Source: Trema orientale
Lineage: Eukaryota > Streptophyta > Magnoliopsida > Rosales > Cannabaceae
Direction of reading: 5' to 3'
Assembly (NCBI GenBank): GCA_002914845.1
Contig: JXTC01000230.1
Location: 357,023 to 421,022 of the forward strand
DNA: 64,000 nucleotides
The stretch's first letter is position 1. Each line of letters starts with the position of its first letter. Below, in pieces: positions 23,919-36,392 of this stretch. The translations under genes and the position numbers were made by a program. The notes beneath the pieces were generated by a model that saw nothing but the letters and a program-made list of their open reading frames with translations, had not been told where the DNA came from and ran no database searches.

Positions 23919-26450
23919 CTACAATGGTCGAGTAACAAATCCCCTAGCGACCATCTTCTCCACCAATTCCTCGTGCTTTTGTAACTGCCCTGCCTTCCTT
24001 AGCTGCTGTAGAACCATTTCATAAACAGACAGACTCGGTTTCAAGCATTTCTCCTCGATCATCTCCCTAAAGAACTTGTAAGCATTATTCCAATGCCCCA
24101 TCCCACAAAACATCACGATTAAGACCCGGTATGTATTCACATTAGGCTCAACTTCGTTCTCGTCCATTTCGGCCTTCAGCTTCAAAACCATATCAGTAGA
24201 CCTGGATTCAGCAAACATTTGCATCAAAATATTGTAAGTCACAGTGTTGGGCCTGCATTTCAAGTCCTTCATTTTGGCATACATCCGATGAGCACCATTA
24301 ACATCTTTAAGCTTCACGATCAACCTAAATATCGGATTAAAAGTCGATGCATTGGGATTACACCCTTTCTTAACCATCAAATTAAGCACCTTAGTTGCTT
24401 GTTCGAGATTCTCATCCTTGCAATGACACTCTATAAGAAAGTTATATGTAATGGTATCAGCAGGGCATTGAAGCTGCTTCATCTGATTAAACACCTGCAA
24501 GACCTTTTCGGTTCTCCCAGCCTTGACATGAACTCTCATCAAGTTATTGAAAGTAACCGAGTTTGGTTGGCACCCAACACCGATCATCTCCGAGAAAACA
24601 TCATGGGCACGAGTAATTTGCCCACATCTACACAAGCCATCAATCACTATTGTATAAGTATACACATTAGGCTTAATCCCTGCAGTCTTCATCTCTCTAA
24701 AAACCCTCTCGGCCTCAGAAATGTTACCAGAACGGCACCAACCGTGAATCAAGTTTGTGTACAAAACGACATCAAACTCAAACCTATCCTTCAAGCTATC
24801 AAAAAAGGATTGTGCTTCACTTGCTCTTCTTTTCTTGCACAAGTTACTGATCACAACAGAGAAAGCAATCTTATCAGGCTTGCAACCATAATCCTCCATA
24901 CGATTAAAAGCATGCACTGCCTCTGCAGCGAATCCAGCCCGAACATACCGCCGCACAAGGATTGCAAATGTTTCAATCGTGATTTCAACATTCCGGGCTT
25001 TCATCAAATCAATTATGTGCCAAGCCAGGTCAAACTGCCTCACTTTCCCAGCGAGGTCAACCATCTCGTTATACGGTTTCGGTGACTGTTCGAAACCATC
25101 ACGAGCTGTGGCCCAGTTGAAAAACGCAAGAGCTTGGAGGACGGGGATTCCATGGCGCACCCCAGCACATTTCTCAATCACACGGCTCACGACAGTGGGG
25201 GAGACAGAATGGACGGCTGATATCTGGGAGAAATCGAAAGAAAGAGTCGGGATTGTGAAGCCAGGGTTTGGAGGAGAGGGGTTAGAATCTGGACTAGGGT
25301 TTTTCCGGTGGTGCCCTTTGATGAGGGAGTGAAATTTTTCGGCGATTAGTGTTTCTTTGGGGGATAAGTTGGTCTTAGGGACAGTTTGTGGATTTTCATT
25401 TATGTCTTCCTCCAAAAGATGAGCTCCTGAAGCTGAAGAAAATGCGTAAAGGCCGATTTGGCGCTGGAATGGTTGAGAAATATGGCATGGTAAACGTAGC
25501 TTCGATTCCATTAAGGCCATTAGAGACTGCACAAAAATGTATAAATTAGTGCATACTTTGCATAAGTCATACTTTGTTTCGGACTATTACGGACTAATGC
25601 ACTAACCTGCGACAAGAAATTGTAATTCGTCATGCCATGTTGTGTGCCTAGTAATGCAGAAGAATTGTTGCCAAGACCTCCCAACAATGAACGGCCTGCT
25701 AGTATTTGTTTCCCGGTATGTTGAGAAATAGCAAAAGAGAGAGTTAGAGAAAGTTTATGAATATACATGATGCTAACAAGCTTAGCAACTATTGATACGA
25801 ACAAGTAAGGTAATATCATCCTCCAATGTAGGTAAAGAATATGCCAAAACATGCATTCAAATTAGAAAAAACAAAAACTTGGCTAAAAATTGTCTCTTCC
25901 ACACCGAACTCAAGACATGAGAATTAGCTATAATGGGCTTAAACCCAATGACGAAGCCAGCATAATCTTGCAACTTAATCATCCAAAAAAAACCCATCCA
26001 GAACAAATTGGAGCGCGTACTCTACTCGGGCTACTTACCAAGACCCTCTACTCAAATTGGAACAATAACATTGAGAGATTATATCTTCAAGAACCAAAAC
26101 ATTTTATTGATGTGGGTGAAGCTGAAAACCCTTCAGCTTGTGATTTTTCCTTTTTGTAGGCAATATAGGATTAGGACACTGTAAATTCGACTCGAAAAGT
26201 CAAAAAAATTTCATCAGAAGCAAACAGAACAGAACCCCCTTCCAAGAATCATTTCTTTGTTTGGAATGCGAATGCGAATAATTTCGTTTCCATAACACCA
26301 TACACTTTGGGGATCACATATATATATATATATATATATATACGCGTTGATTTAATATTTCAAGATACGAGATAATAATAATCAGAAGGTTTATAATTGC
26401 CAGAATAAAATCATACCAGTACGAGAAGAAGCAGCGAAATTCGCAGTCAT
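23919..26450 (-). CDS. Mitochondrial P-class PPR protein with L14-like presequence exons
   Basis: The body is exon 3 (25526-23919), which includes an internal ATG at 25520 giving a 533-residue protein on its own. Upstream, exon 1 (26450-26417, [11 protein letters not shown]) and exon 2 (25695-25607, beginning [17 protein letters not shown]) have good GT..AG borders and join exon 3 in phase, giving about 576 residues. The exon 1-2 peptide resembles the presequence of plant mitochondrial ribosomal protein L14 (HUELLENLOS family), from my memory of that family. The body has about 11 tandem 35-residue PPR motifs with P-class consensus (for example [20 protein letters not shown]) and no E, DYW or SMR tail, so an RNA-binding role in organelle transcript stability, splicing or translation is likely. 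It resembles Arabidopsis At1g20300. Which start is used is unknown; either form could be mitochondrial. The gene is convergent with the exonuclease gene. Confidence 0.82.
26319..26342. repeat. (TA)n microsatellite in PPR intron 1
   Basis: A run of about 12 TA units lying inside the inferred first intron (25696-26416) of the minus-strand PPR gene. Confidence 0.8.
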
Positions 26451-27534
26451 TGATGAAATGTGTTGAAGCAAAGTGTGTGGAGGACAGAGGACTTTTCTTT
26501 CTCTCGCTTGCCAATACCCAAAACCGAATAGCAATAATAATATAATATAATATGGTCTGTCTTCAAAAATCAATAATGGAAATGAAACTTGGCATAAAAG
26601 TAAGTCTCTTCTTAGCAAACTGAGTGACCAAATAACATATATCAACGGAGGAGAAAGACGGAGAGAGAGAAGGGCTTTTGAGTTATGAGAGCGGCGACGG
26701 CGTATGGGAGAAACTAGTCAGGGAGGAGAGAGGGAAATTACACAAACTATCAAAACGACAAAAGAAATGCGAAAAAACAACCGACAATGAATAAAAAATG
26801 ACATTATATCTGAGAGAAAATTGCAAAAAAATATCTTCATTGATATGCAATTTTGGATTCTCAAAACAAAATAATTTTATGAGATTTAAGAATTTGAGTT
26901 TTCAAATCTCATGTACTTTTTTATAGCTCACCTTATATATGTAATAAGACTAACAATTTTTTTTTCAAGGTAACAAATCTACTATTATAATAAAGGAATA
27001 TTAAGGGAAATGATGGTTAAGAGTACTTTCAACTAAAATGACTTCAGGAATGTTTTGAAAAACGATTTTTCTATTATTGTCAAGTTCTTATGTGACGGAA
27101 TCACATAATTTGTGATCATTGATTAGTACTAGAAATGAAATAATTTTATTGTCACATAAAAAAAAAATTCTGGAAAAAAAATATTAAAAATTAAACTAAA
27201 GCAATAAAAACAAAACAAACAAAATATTCTTCACAACCATTGAAGCGCCAACCAACATTCCCACCATGATACTTTTCTTCTATTTGGCTTGCCACAATCC
27301 GCGTCATCAGACTTTTATGCTCTATTTTCATTCGATTCCTCCAATTTTTCTCATGAATCCTGACCCCTAAGTTGCACTGGTTGTTGATTTCTCCCAAATT
27401 TCACATCACTCTTTTGTTTCTTGCTTCTCATTTGGGATACCAGAATTTCCCTTACAGACCAGGCATGTCACCGTCACGTGGAGAATTCCATGACCAATTT
27501 GATGTTTGTTACTAACATGGAGCTAGGGATGGCA
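26451..27534. other. Upstream region of the PPR gene, then AT-rich spacer
   Basis: On the minus strand, about 26451-26720 should hold the 5' leader and promoter of the PPR gene. It is comparatively GC-rich near 26650-26710 ('gagagcggcgacggcg'), typical of plant leaders. The rest is AT-rich with no recognised gene; the small minus-strand open frame at 27191-27397 has no family resemblance. Confidence 0.5.
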
Positions 27535-28091
27535 ATATAACCCACGGTTACAAGTATCCGTGGTTATCCGATCTAAACGGGGAGGGAAAAGACCGCTTAA
27601 GCAGAGAAAATGACCGAAGTGAACAATAACTGTACCGTTAATATGCGGGTATGATATTAGCATAATCTGCACCGTATCCGCCCCGATATATATATATATA
27701 TGTATTCACGTAAAAAAAAATTATACATATAGATATGTATTTAACTTTACACTATTTATATTCTTATGTCTTTGGTAAAATAATGAGTTTGGAGAATTAC
27801 ATGTACTTATATATTTAAATTTTAGAGTTTGAAATTATTAATATATTGTTTTATTTAATGTTTTGTTAATTATGATAAAGATTTAGTATTTTTATCTTTT
27901 TTTTTAATATTTTATTATTATCAAATAGGAAATGGGTAACCACGGTTTTTCCTATTATCCGTTGATTAATACCCACACCGTCCCCGTATCTAAAAGAATG
28001 GTTAATGGGGCGAGTATAGTATTGTGATTGGCTTTCGGGGATGGGAATGGTGACTGAAAAACCGTCCCCAGTCCGCTCCATTACCATTCCT
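27535..28091 (-). mobile_element. MULE-type MITE, copy B (557 bp), inverted relative to copy A
   Basis: Starts AGGGATGGCAAT and ends ATTACCATTCCT, the same termini as copy A (2557-3126) but in the reverse orientation. Flanking 10-mers (acatggagct / acttagagct) match at 8 of 10 positions, a decayed target duplication. Internal GC-rich blocks and the 'attaaccattc'-like module match copy A in reverse complement. The minus-strand open frame at 27866-28087 is the counterpart of the one in copy A and is not a gene. Confidence 0.72.
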
Positions 28092-28754
28092 ACTTAGAGC
28101 TAATTACAATATTTTTCTTAGTTTAAAGACTTAATTGCCAAAATATTTTCTTAGGGGACCAAATTGCCAATCAATAAAAAACTCAAGAGACAATAATGCT
28201 ACAAACCCTAAAAAGATGGAAGGTAAATAGAATTTTATAAATAAATATTCAAATTAGATTGAAGTTTAGCTCAAGACAATATTAAATTATAGTTTTTTTT
28301 TTTCTTAGAATAGAATAAAAAGAATTACGGAAAAGAAAGACCATATTAAAGAAATTGTATTTTTTTTTTCAAAAAAAAAATATTATAATTTATTTGGTTA
28401 AAATATATTAGGAATGACCAGTGCAGTTGGATCTTCACTTTAAGGAAGACAAATTTTGGTATGGACTGCTTGTGGATCTCTCTAAAGCTAATTTTCACAT
28501 TGGTGATCTTGTCCAACTTCTTGTCTTTGTTCACAGATCCACTCCTTTTTAGTTCTTTGTCTGTCCATTTTCTCAAGGTATTTAATGTCACTATATTAGT
28601 AGTGAATTCACTTATGATCAAACTACACTATGTTCCTTACCCTAAATAGAATCTGAACTAACATTTTACTTACGTCTAACTTAGCTTTGCATGAAACCAC
28701 AAAGTTCTTTGACATCATTTTAAGTATTATTTCAGTTCTTGAAACATTTTTAGC

Positions 28755-29148
28755 CATAGACGGAGCCAACTTGGGCCTAGGGGCAACTTCTTAAAATTTA
28801 GATAATTATATCCTTCATTTACCCTCTTTAAATTTTGATAATGTAAAATATATCTACTGCCCCATTAAATTTTATTATTTTTAAACTTTTCTTCTATTAT
28901 TTTTAAATAATTAAGTTTTTCCACATTTTTATTAACTTTTTTTTTTACCTCACTTTAAAAAGAAAATATTAGTTCAAATTGACCACGTGTGGTTCAAAAT
29001 TATTATTTTTAGATTGCCCTAAATTATATTACTCAATTACAAAGAACATATATATATATATATAAAGAGCAAAAAAGAAGGAAAAAAAAAAAAACAAATT
29101 TAACATTAGATCTTGTCCCTTAAAATTTTTTTATAGCTCCGTCACTAT
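28755..29148. mobile_element. Possible decayed element with GACGGAGC ends
   Basis: Left boundary 'agacggagccaac' and right boundary 'tagctccgtcac' are inverted, enclosing AT-rich DNA with 'ttaaaatttagataatta'-like blocks. This arrangement is common in plant repeat DNA. No target duplication or coding sequence was seen. The flanking 28092-28754 and 29149-29860 hold nothing else that I recognise. Confidence 0.35.
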
Positions 29149-29869
29149 TTGTAACACGTGGTGTTCCTCTATAACCTTCATAGTGCACGAGATCACTGAA
29201 ACATATGTTATGGACTATTTTTGCATCTGACATCGGTAAATATCTGCAGCTACGAACATAAAGATGCAGCTCAAATAACATTTAAGTTACATTAACACTT
29301 CGCCTAGTTAGCCATGAAAAAAATACATAATATGACATAAATAAATATTCTTTGGATTATGTAATGTTTACTTTAATAACAATGATGCACTTTACTAACA
29401 TTTAAATGACCTATACATTATTCTGTACTATTTTATATAACTTTAATAAGTTGCTTGATACTAAAGGACCACCTGGATTATACGATGAATTTTCATTCTG
29501 TATTATCCTCCAGTTCTAGAATTTCTTTCTAATTTGGTAGTGGATTGATAAGAATAATCCCACATCGGGGGAATTATTAAGTTTTGGTCCCCTCCCTCTT
29601 ATGAATAGAGTCATATCTCATGAAATTTTAACGGCCTATAAAATTTTTAAATGATTATATTTTTTTTAGAACTTTAATCCAGTTTATAAACACTAAAGAT
29701 TAAATTTGTCCAACGGCTCATATATCAATAAAATAGTCGTTTAACTAGCAAAAGCCATTCGAGAATTAGAGGATTCTCATTGTTTCTACTTGTTGGTGTG
29801 ACTTTTCATCCACGATCCAACATGTGTACATTATGTGTATTTGTGAAGGCACAAAGATCTTGTCACTTT

Positions 29870-30846
29870 AAACTATGGTGGTGCTGGTATTGTACATACT
29901 TAAAAATATCCAAGAAACGAGTGATATTCTTTTTGCCTTGGCGACTAGGTTGGTGACTACGCTTATGAATCAAGTACTCAAGCGTTTTATTGGGCAATTT
30001 GTTGTGGTGTATTTTGATAATATACTCGTATATAGTTCTACTGAAATAGATCATCTTACCCATCTTTGTGCTGTTCTTGAAGCCCTTCACCTCTATAAGC
30101 TATATTTGAATATGAAGAAATATTAGTTCCTTACATGAAGCTTGCTGTTTTTGGGATTTGTAATTAATGATCAGGGCATTTTAGCTGATGAGAAGAACAT
30201 ACAAGCTATCCGAGATTAGTCAACATCGAAGTATGTACAAGATGTGTGCAATTTTCATGGATTAGCCATATTTTATAGGCATTTTGTTTGCAATTTCAAC
30301 ACCATTGTTGCTCCCATCACTCAGTGCTTGAAGAAAGGAAAGTTTGAATGAGGTCTAGAACAAGATGCTAGTTTTTCTTTTGTCAAAGAGAAGTTAAGTG
30401 TAGCCCATGTTCTCGTACTCCCAAGCTTTGACAAGGTCTTTGAGGTAGAAATTGACTCCTCTATGATAGGACTTGATGCTATCCTAACTCAAGATAAAAA
30501 ACTTGTGGAATTTTTAGCGAGAAGTTATGTGATGCTCGCCAAAAATGGAGTAAAAGGCCTTCAAAAATTGGGAGCACTACTTACTACAAAGTTCATTTGT
30601 CTTGCATAGTTGATCACTAAGCACTAGCCTTTATCAATTCCCAAAAGAACTTGAGCCAGATGCATGCTAGGTGGATTCTATTCTTATAGAAATTCTTGTA
30701 TGTGTTCAAGCATAAGGTTGGTCGATTTAACATAGTGGTTGATGCCCATGTACAAAACATTCCTTGCTCCTCACTCTTAGCATCGAACTCATAAGTTTTG
30801 ATAGCTTGAAAAAATAATTTACAGATGATAAAGATTTCAAAAAGTT
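29870..30846 (+). pseudogene. Ty3/gypsy reverse transcriptase-RNase H remnant (5' part)
   Basis: Translation in shifting frames gives gypsy-type reverse transcriptase: [20 protein letters not shown], where the catalytic YFDD has become YFDN. It is followed by a connection region with [16 protein letters not shown] and an RNase H region including FDKVFEVEIDSSM. Many stop codons and frame changes are present, so it is dead. The reading resumes after the insertion at 34249, showing one older element split by a younger one. Nothing recognisable as a 5' LTR, gag or protease lies upstream, so the element is 5' truncated near 29850. Confidence 0.75.
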
Positions 30847-30851
30847 GTTGA

Positions 30852-33800
30852 TGTAGGAAATAATTAACATGCATTATATAAGAAATTAAACAAATGTTTA
30901 CAATTAACTTTAAAATTAAAATTTAAAGTTACCAAAGTTTGCTCCACTATACTAGGCACGAAACTTGATTCGTCCGCAGTGAACAAAAATATCCTGCAAA
31001 ATAGTAACTACGTTAGTAGTCGAGGCCTGTGTGACACACAGTATCCTTAAAACTGATTTGCTCCCTCCGGTAGAATACTTTAGGAATTGCAAGTGTCAGT
31101 TTCCCAGGATACAACGACTAAAGTAGCAAGTGAAGCACCAACACTTTTACTCTACAAACTGGATTGTAATGAACTCTACCACACTAAAAAAAAATCTAGC
31201 TACGAAATTTCTAAAATCTGTAAGAACTATAGCTAGAAAACTGAAGAACTCTAGGCAGCAAAGGAAGAACTAGAGAGAAAACTAGAGAGAAGAGAAGGCT
31301 CTCAGATTTGGGATGATGAAAAGAGGAGGAGAAGTTCTCCTTTTATAGTCTCCAAGGGGGGGACTTGTTAGCAAAAACCTGAAACCTTTCCATTAAACCC
31401 AAAATATTTTTTAGCCATAATAAGGTCTGTTACAAATATTTTGGCTATTAACATGGCTGTTACTTTTGGCAGCCATTAACAAAACATTCAAAACGTCCAA
31501 AACATTTTTCCAAATTGATTCTGGCAGTTTCGGGCAATAAGTTCGTAGGGTTCATAGGTTACAAGCAAAAAACGTCCAAAAATGAAAGAAAAAATTAACT
31601 GGGCCGCAACAAAAGGTTAGGCTTACTATGGTCCAAGTTTCAGCCCGGCATTCGTGTCCGCAGGTGCGGGCACACACGAGCCCATGCGAATTTAGGCCCA
31701 AGCCCGAAGATTTGCACCCCCACTGCGCGCACCTGAGAGAGCATCTGTGGTAGTTATTCTTACCACCATTAAAAACAAGGTTCTTTATAAACCACTTGAA
31801 CCAAGCATTTCCCACCAATGTGGGACTCTCACTTTTCCTTTCATTTTTTTTATTTCAATGGTACACTTTTGAGTAACAATTTCTCATTCATCCGTACACC
31901 ATTTTGAGCGTGTGAATATACGAAATCGATGTACTTGCGGAGGAGAACAGGAATTCACGAAGATCTTTCATCAACAAAATGTGGGTTCCACTCAATTTTT
32001 AGCTTCAAAATTGTAAAAACCCATTTTAAATAAGGGTAAACTAGTAATTTGACCTTTTAAAAAAAAAATTATATATGTATATATGAATCATCTCCCTCAG
32101 CTCTCTCCCCCATGACAGCCGCTTCTTCTTCTTCACTGTGCCCGACGACCAACCAGCCCCGACGACCGGCCTCCACGCTATTTTAGCCACCGCCACCAGT
32201 CCAGGAAGAACGCCCGTCTTTGCAGCTGCTCACCACCGGAGTATCAGAGTCGTCGGAGCTCTCGTTCGCCGGCGAGAGGAGATCGACGCCGCGGAGAAAA
32301 TCGGATTCCGGCACCGATTCTGACCACGTCAGGCTACAATCTTGGGCATTTTGGATTCCTCTCGACGAGAGGAACACCATGGTATATATATCTCAGCTTG
32401 ATATTGCCCGGATTGAATTTTGCCATTTTTGTCAATTTTAAGTTAATTTAGTTTTATATTTAAATTTTACAATCCGACTGTTAGATCATAAAACAAACCT
32501 CATATTTGTGATCTACTCGTGAAAAAAAAACTTTTGATATATATATTGACTATATTTGGTGACAGGTACGAAAATCTAAATCTAACGGCTTAGATTGTCT
32601 CGATTTGCGTGCCGTGAGCCCGGGCTCTTCTTGAGCCTGAATCGGTCAGATTATATGTCTAACCTAGTGTTTTTTAGTGCTATGAATTCAGTGGTGAAGT
32701 CCGTTTCACGATCTGAAGCTCCGATTAAAAATCGAGTTTTCAAACCTATTGATCAAAGGTTCGAAAACGACGCCCGACTCTCAAAACGACACCCAAACGA
32801 TGCTAAACTTTCTCCGTAGCTCCGTAGTACTATTTGGATGCTCAATTGAGGTAGGGTTCAATTACCAAGTTTTCAACTTATTTTGTTTTGAATTATGCAT
32901 TATGACCTATTTCTTGAAATTATCGATTTTCATGGACTTTAATAGTTTGAATGGATATTTGGTAGACTTTTGAATTGTTGAAATATAATGGATTGTTCTG
33001 GGATTGGTTTGTATGGTTTTTATGCAGGTTTAAAAATTTTATTTTTGGGAAAGTACAGCCGTTATGCTGCCCAATTTTCTGTAAATCCCAGAATAATTCC
33101 AAATGAGTTTTAAAGCATGATTTCTTGATATACTTTATGCATGGTTATTACACACTTTATGATATGTTGTACCTACCATAGGATCACACACTTGAGTTCT
33201 ATTTTAGCATCATTGTATTTAGATCGCTGGCGAGTTGCTGTAGCGCTAGGTGAGAGACCTAGGCCCCTGCGCAGGTTTTGCTGACACACCTCTGGGTAGT
33301 GTCAGGATGCTGGGTACCTCTGTTCAAGAGGTATTACAGGACCGTGATGAGAGGATGGGAGCTCATAGATATACTCATACTTGGTTGATTTATGATATGT
33401 ACAACATGATTATGAACACGGTGACTTTGGTTTTAATTGAAATTTTGAATATGTGATTACTCTTGATCATTTGTAAATTTGTTTTATAAATGGAATTTGG
33501 AAAAGGTATTAACCATGCAGGTTTGGTAAAATTGCATCCATTCAAAAAGGTAATTGAGTTTCTACTGAGCATTCGCGTGCTCACCCTTCTACTTCCTCCC
33601 ACTTTCAGGTGATGATTAATTTTTGGGGTAATTTGTCATGGTGGTTTGACAACCTTGTTTGGCATAAGTATGCTGTCCATTCCTCTTTATTGGTTGGTTC
33701 CTACTCCATATCTTCTTTCCTTTCTACGTCAAATTTATTTAGCCAATAATAGTGTATTTACTAGTGGATGTATGAGGATGATTTTTCTATAAATTTGAGT

Positions 33801-34243
33801 ACTTAGAAATATAAATGATTTTATGTAAATTATTTGGACTTTGTGCCTAAGGTTTTAGTTGAACGTTTCACTAAATTTCATGATTTAGTAAAAGTTTCCA
33901 AACTAATTATTTATAATTTCTTTTAATGTTTAAATGAAGATTTTCTTGAGAAATTAAAAGAAATGGAAAGTTTCATAATTTTGTAGTTTACTCACTTTTG
34001 AGGACTAAAACCTAAAATTTTAAGTACTCGATTTCCTGGAATTTTAGAAAATCACTATTTACCACTGTTTCAACATAAAATTACTAAAAGTCACGGTCTT
34101 GGATTTCCGGTCGTGATAAAAATGGTTCATGAAAATGAGTTTTTTTAACAAATTTAGACTTATAATCCACTTGGGCTTCCAAGCCCAAACTAAGCCCAAA
34201 TTATTTCTTTAACCCATTTAACCCCTAACCCATTTTTCTAACA
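30852..34243. mobile_element. Solo-LTR-like insertion nested in the gypsy element (3392 bp)
   Basis: It begins TGTAGGAAAT, ends TTTCTAACA (TG..CA termini) and is flanked by a perfect 5-bp repeat GTTGA at 30847-30851 and 34244-34248. Removing it restores continuity of the surrounding gypsy coding sequence at a Leu-rich site. No primer-binding site, gag or pol motif and no internal LTR duplication was seen, so a long solo LTR is the simplest reading; a non-autonomous LARD-type element with diverged ends is an alternative. The 33250-33620 region resembles the long LTRs of Tekay/Del chromoviruses in style. Open frames around 31552-31818, 32138-32441 and 33250-33602 fall inside it and are not genes. 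Confidence 0.7.
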
Positions 34244-34248
34244 GTTGA

Positions 34249-35441
34249 TGGCTTGCGTTGATTATGGATCTCTCAAAGACTCCCACATTTTCCAGGGTTA
34301 CATATTCAAAAGAGCAAAGCTGTGTATTCCTAAGACCTCATTGCAGGAGCACCTTATTCAGGAACTCCATGTTGGCGGCTTTGCTGGCCACCTTGGGCGA
34401 GATAAAACACAAGTTTTCTGTCCAAGCATTTATATTGGCCCCACTTGACCAAGAAGGTTACACGTTATGTTCAACAGTGTAGTATTTGTCAAACGTCCAA
34501 GGGTCATATTTAAAATACTGAATTATACACCCTTCCTCTTGTTCTTCAAACCATTTGGAAAGACCTCAATGTAGATTTTGTACTTAGTTTGCCTAAGAAA
34601 CCTCGCCATGTCGATTCTATCATGGTGGTAGCTGACCGTTTCTCTAAAATGGATCATTTTGTCGCTTAAACCTTTGGCGCCAACAATGTGGCTCGCTTGT
34701 TCTTTGCTAAAATTGTCAAATTACATGGGGTTCCTCAATCGATTACTTTGGATAAAGATGTGAAATTCATTAGTCATTTTTGGCATGAGTTATGGAAGTA
34801 GTTCGATACAACCCTTCGGTTTAGTAGTGCCTTACCGCCCACAAACATATGGCCGAATAGAAGCTGTCAATCGCACTTTGGACAATATGTTGCAATGCTT
34901 GGCTAGCGACAAACCAAAGCAATGGGATTTGGCATTAGCTCAAGCAGAATCCGCTTTTGGTAGTGTTGAAAATAGAACCTTATGTCATATTCCTTTTGCC
35001 GTTGTTTACTCGAAGCTACCAAACTCCATAGTTGATCTCTTGACCGTACTTGTCCCAAAGAGTAAGCTTGTTGTTAAATTTGCTGAGGATGTACTCCAGA
35101 TCTGCGAGGATGTCCGTCAATATTTGGAAGCTAATAATGCCAAATACAAGCTCGCTGCTGACAAACATCATCTTCATAAGATCTACAATGAAGGTGATTG
35201 ATTCGGTAATGGTTCATTTATGCCATGGACAGTTTCTGGTAGGTACTTATCACAAGCTGTAGCAGAAGAAGATTGGTCCCTGCCACATCCCCAAGTGCTT
35301 CAACAACAATAATTATGTCCTGGATCTCCCTCATCACTTGAACATCTCCCCTACTTTCAATATAGCTGATATCTTTGACTGTTTCCCCCCAGATGCAGCT
35401 CCTACTCTCATAGGATATTCAAGGATGAATCCTTCTTAAGG
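34249..35441 (+). pseudogene. Ty3/gypsy integrase remnant (3' part of the split element)
   Basis: Continues the element broken at 30851. It shows the integrase zinc-binding region (LQEHLIQELHVGGFAGHLGRD, with later Cys pair CSIC), a decayed core around 34560-34800, then 'YRPQTYGRIEAVNRTLDNML' and 'DKPKQWDLALAQAE', typical of gypsy integrase. It ends with the 'KKIGPCHIPKCFNNNNYVLD' type C-terminal module found in chromoviruses. Several stop codons and frame breaks make it non-functional. Confidence 0.8.
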
Positions 35442-35451
35442 GAGGGGAAAC
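35441..35451 (+). other. Polypurine tract of the gypsy element
   Basis: The purine-rich 'ggaggggaaac' directly precedes TGATGCAGG, the start of the LTR, as expected for plus-strand priming of an LTR retrotransposon. Confidence 0.6.
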
Positions 35452-35924
35452 TGATGCAGGATATCATTTCCATTGCCTATTTCCCATGGAACTTGCTGTT
35501 TGTTGTTTTAGTAATTCACTTTAGAATATTTTCGATCGTTTGTTTAATCTTAAGGCTTATTGTCTTTTTTAGCCTATGATATGCATTTATTTGTACGAGT
35601 CCAGAATACTCCAAAATGGTGTGTTTTGTGAACTAGTCAGAGGGCTATTCGGTGTTTTGGTTTACTCTTTGATTTAGGACTCGATATTGACCAGCCATCG
35701 TTGGAAGGAGTTTTCTTCCTTGTTTTATGAATGAATTCATCCGAAGATTGGTACGTCGATCATTATTCTACTGAGAGTTCTTCTCTCTGTTTTCTCCTAG
35801 GCTCTGCGTTAGCCCTCTACCATTTTCTTCTCACATGTATTGTTTTATTTAATTATTTTGTAAATTGAGTGTATAAAAATTGTATCGTGTTGCAATTTGT
35901 AGCATAAACTTAGTATACCTAACA
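35452..35924 (+). mobile_element. 3' LTR of the gypsy element (about 473 bp)
   Basis: Starts TGATGCAGGATATC just after the polypurine tract and ends 'tatacctaaca', giving TG..CA termini. It contains 'gtataaaaattgtatcg' near the end. Its partner 5' LTR was not found and no target duplication could be matched. Its end lies about 470 bp upstream of the OB-fold gene start codon. Confidence 0.6.
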
Positions 35925-36392
35925 GTGGCCCTATCTGGTATTGATTATAGACCTTGTTTTTAGCTTCTAAAAGCAGTTAGTAAAAAAAAAAAAAAAAAGA
36001 GATGCATTTAATAAGTCTCTCCTTTTGCTCAACAGATTTTAAAAATTGTTACGTAAATGAGAAATATGATAATAGTTACTTGCTGATTTTACTGCCGTAA
36101 TACAAACGGCATAACATATCATCCTATAGCAGCACATATAATCTATAATAATAGCAAACACTTAAATGTACTTAAATATTGCTTTTAAATGCACTAGAGT
36201 TTTGTAATTTAAATTTACGAAAGACCTAAGCCCATTTTTTCTCACAACTTCACGTTACAATTGTAGCACAGCTCAACAATACCAACCTGGCCAGTACGGG
36301 GGACTTTCTTTCACGAGTGCGCTTTCCCATTTTCCTTCGGATTGGGGAAAAAATCAAAAAGAAAAGGCGCCAAAAAGATCCGAGAGAGCAGA
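35925..36392 (+). promoter_or_regulatory. Probable promoter and leader of the OB-fold gene
   Basis: Short spacer between the gypsy LTR and the ATG at 36393. It contains an A-run at about 35983-35998 and 'taagcccattt' near 36226, whose AGCCCA core resembles the site II/TCP-type boxes common in plant DNA-replication and housekeeping promoters. No strong TATA box was recognised. A longer N-terminus from upstream is unlikely because no in-frame ATG precedes 36393 in the open stretch. Confidence 0.4.

Noticed and set aside
24219..25085. 288-residue plus-strand open frame
   Set aside because: It lies entirely antisense to the PPR body. The minus strand has clear tandem PPR motifs and this frame has no recognisable domain.
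32138..32441. Three overlapping open frames in a GC-richer patch
   Set aside because: They are inside the solo-LTR-like insertion, overlap in both strands and have no domain. The GC content explains the lack of stops.
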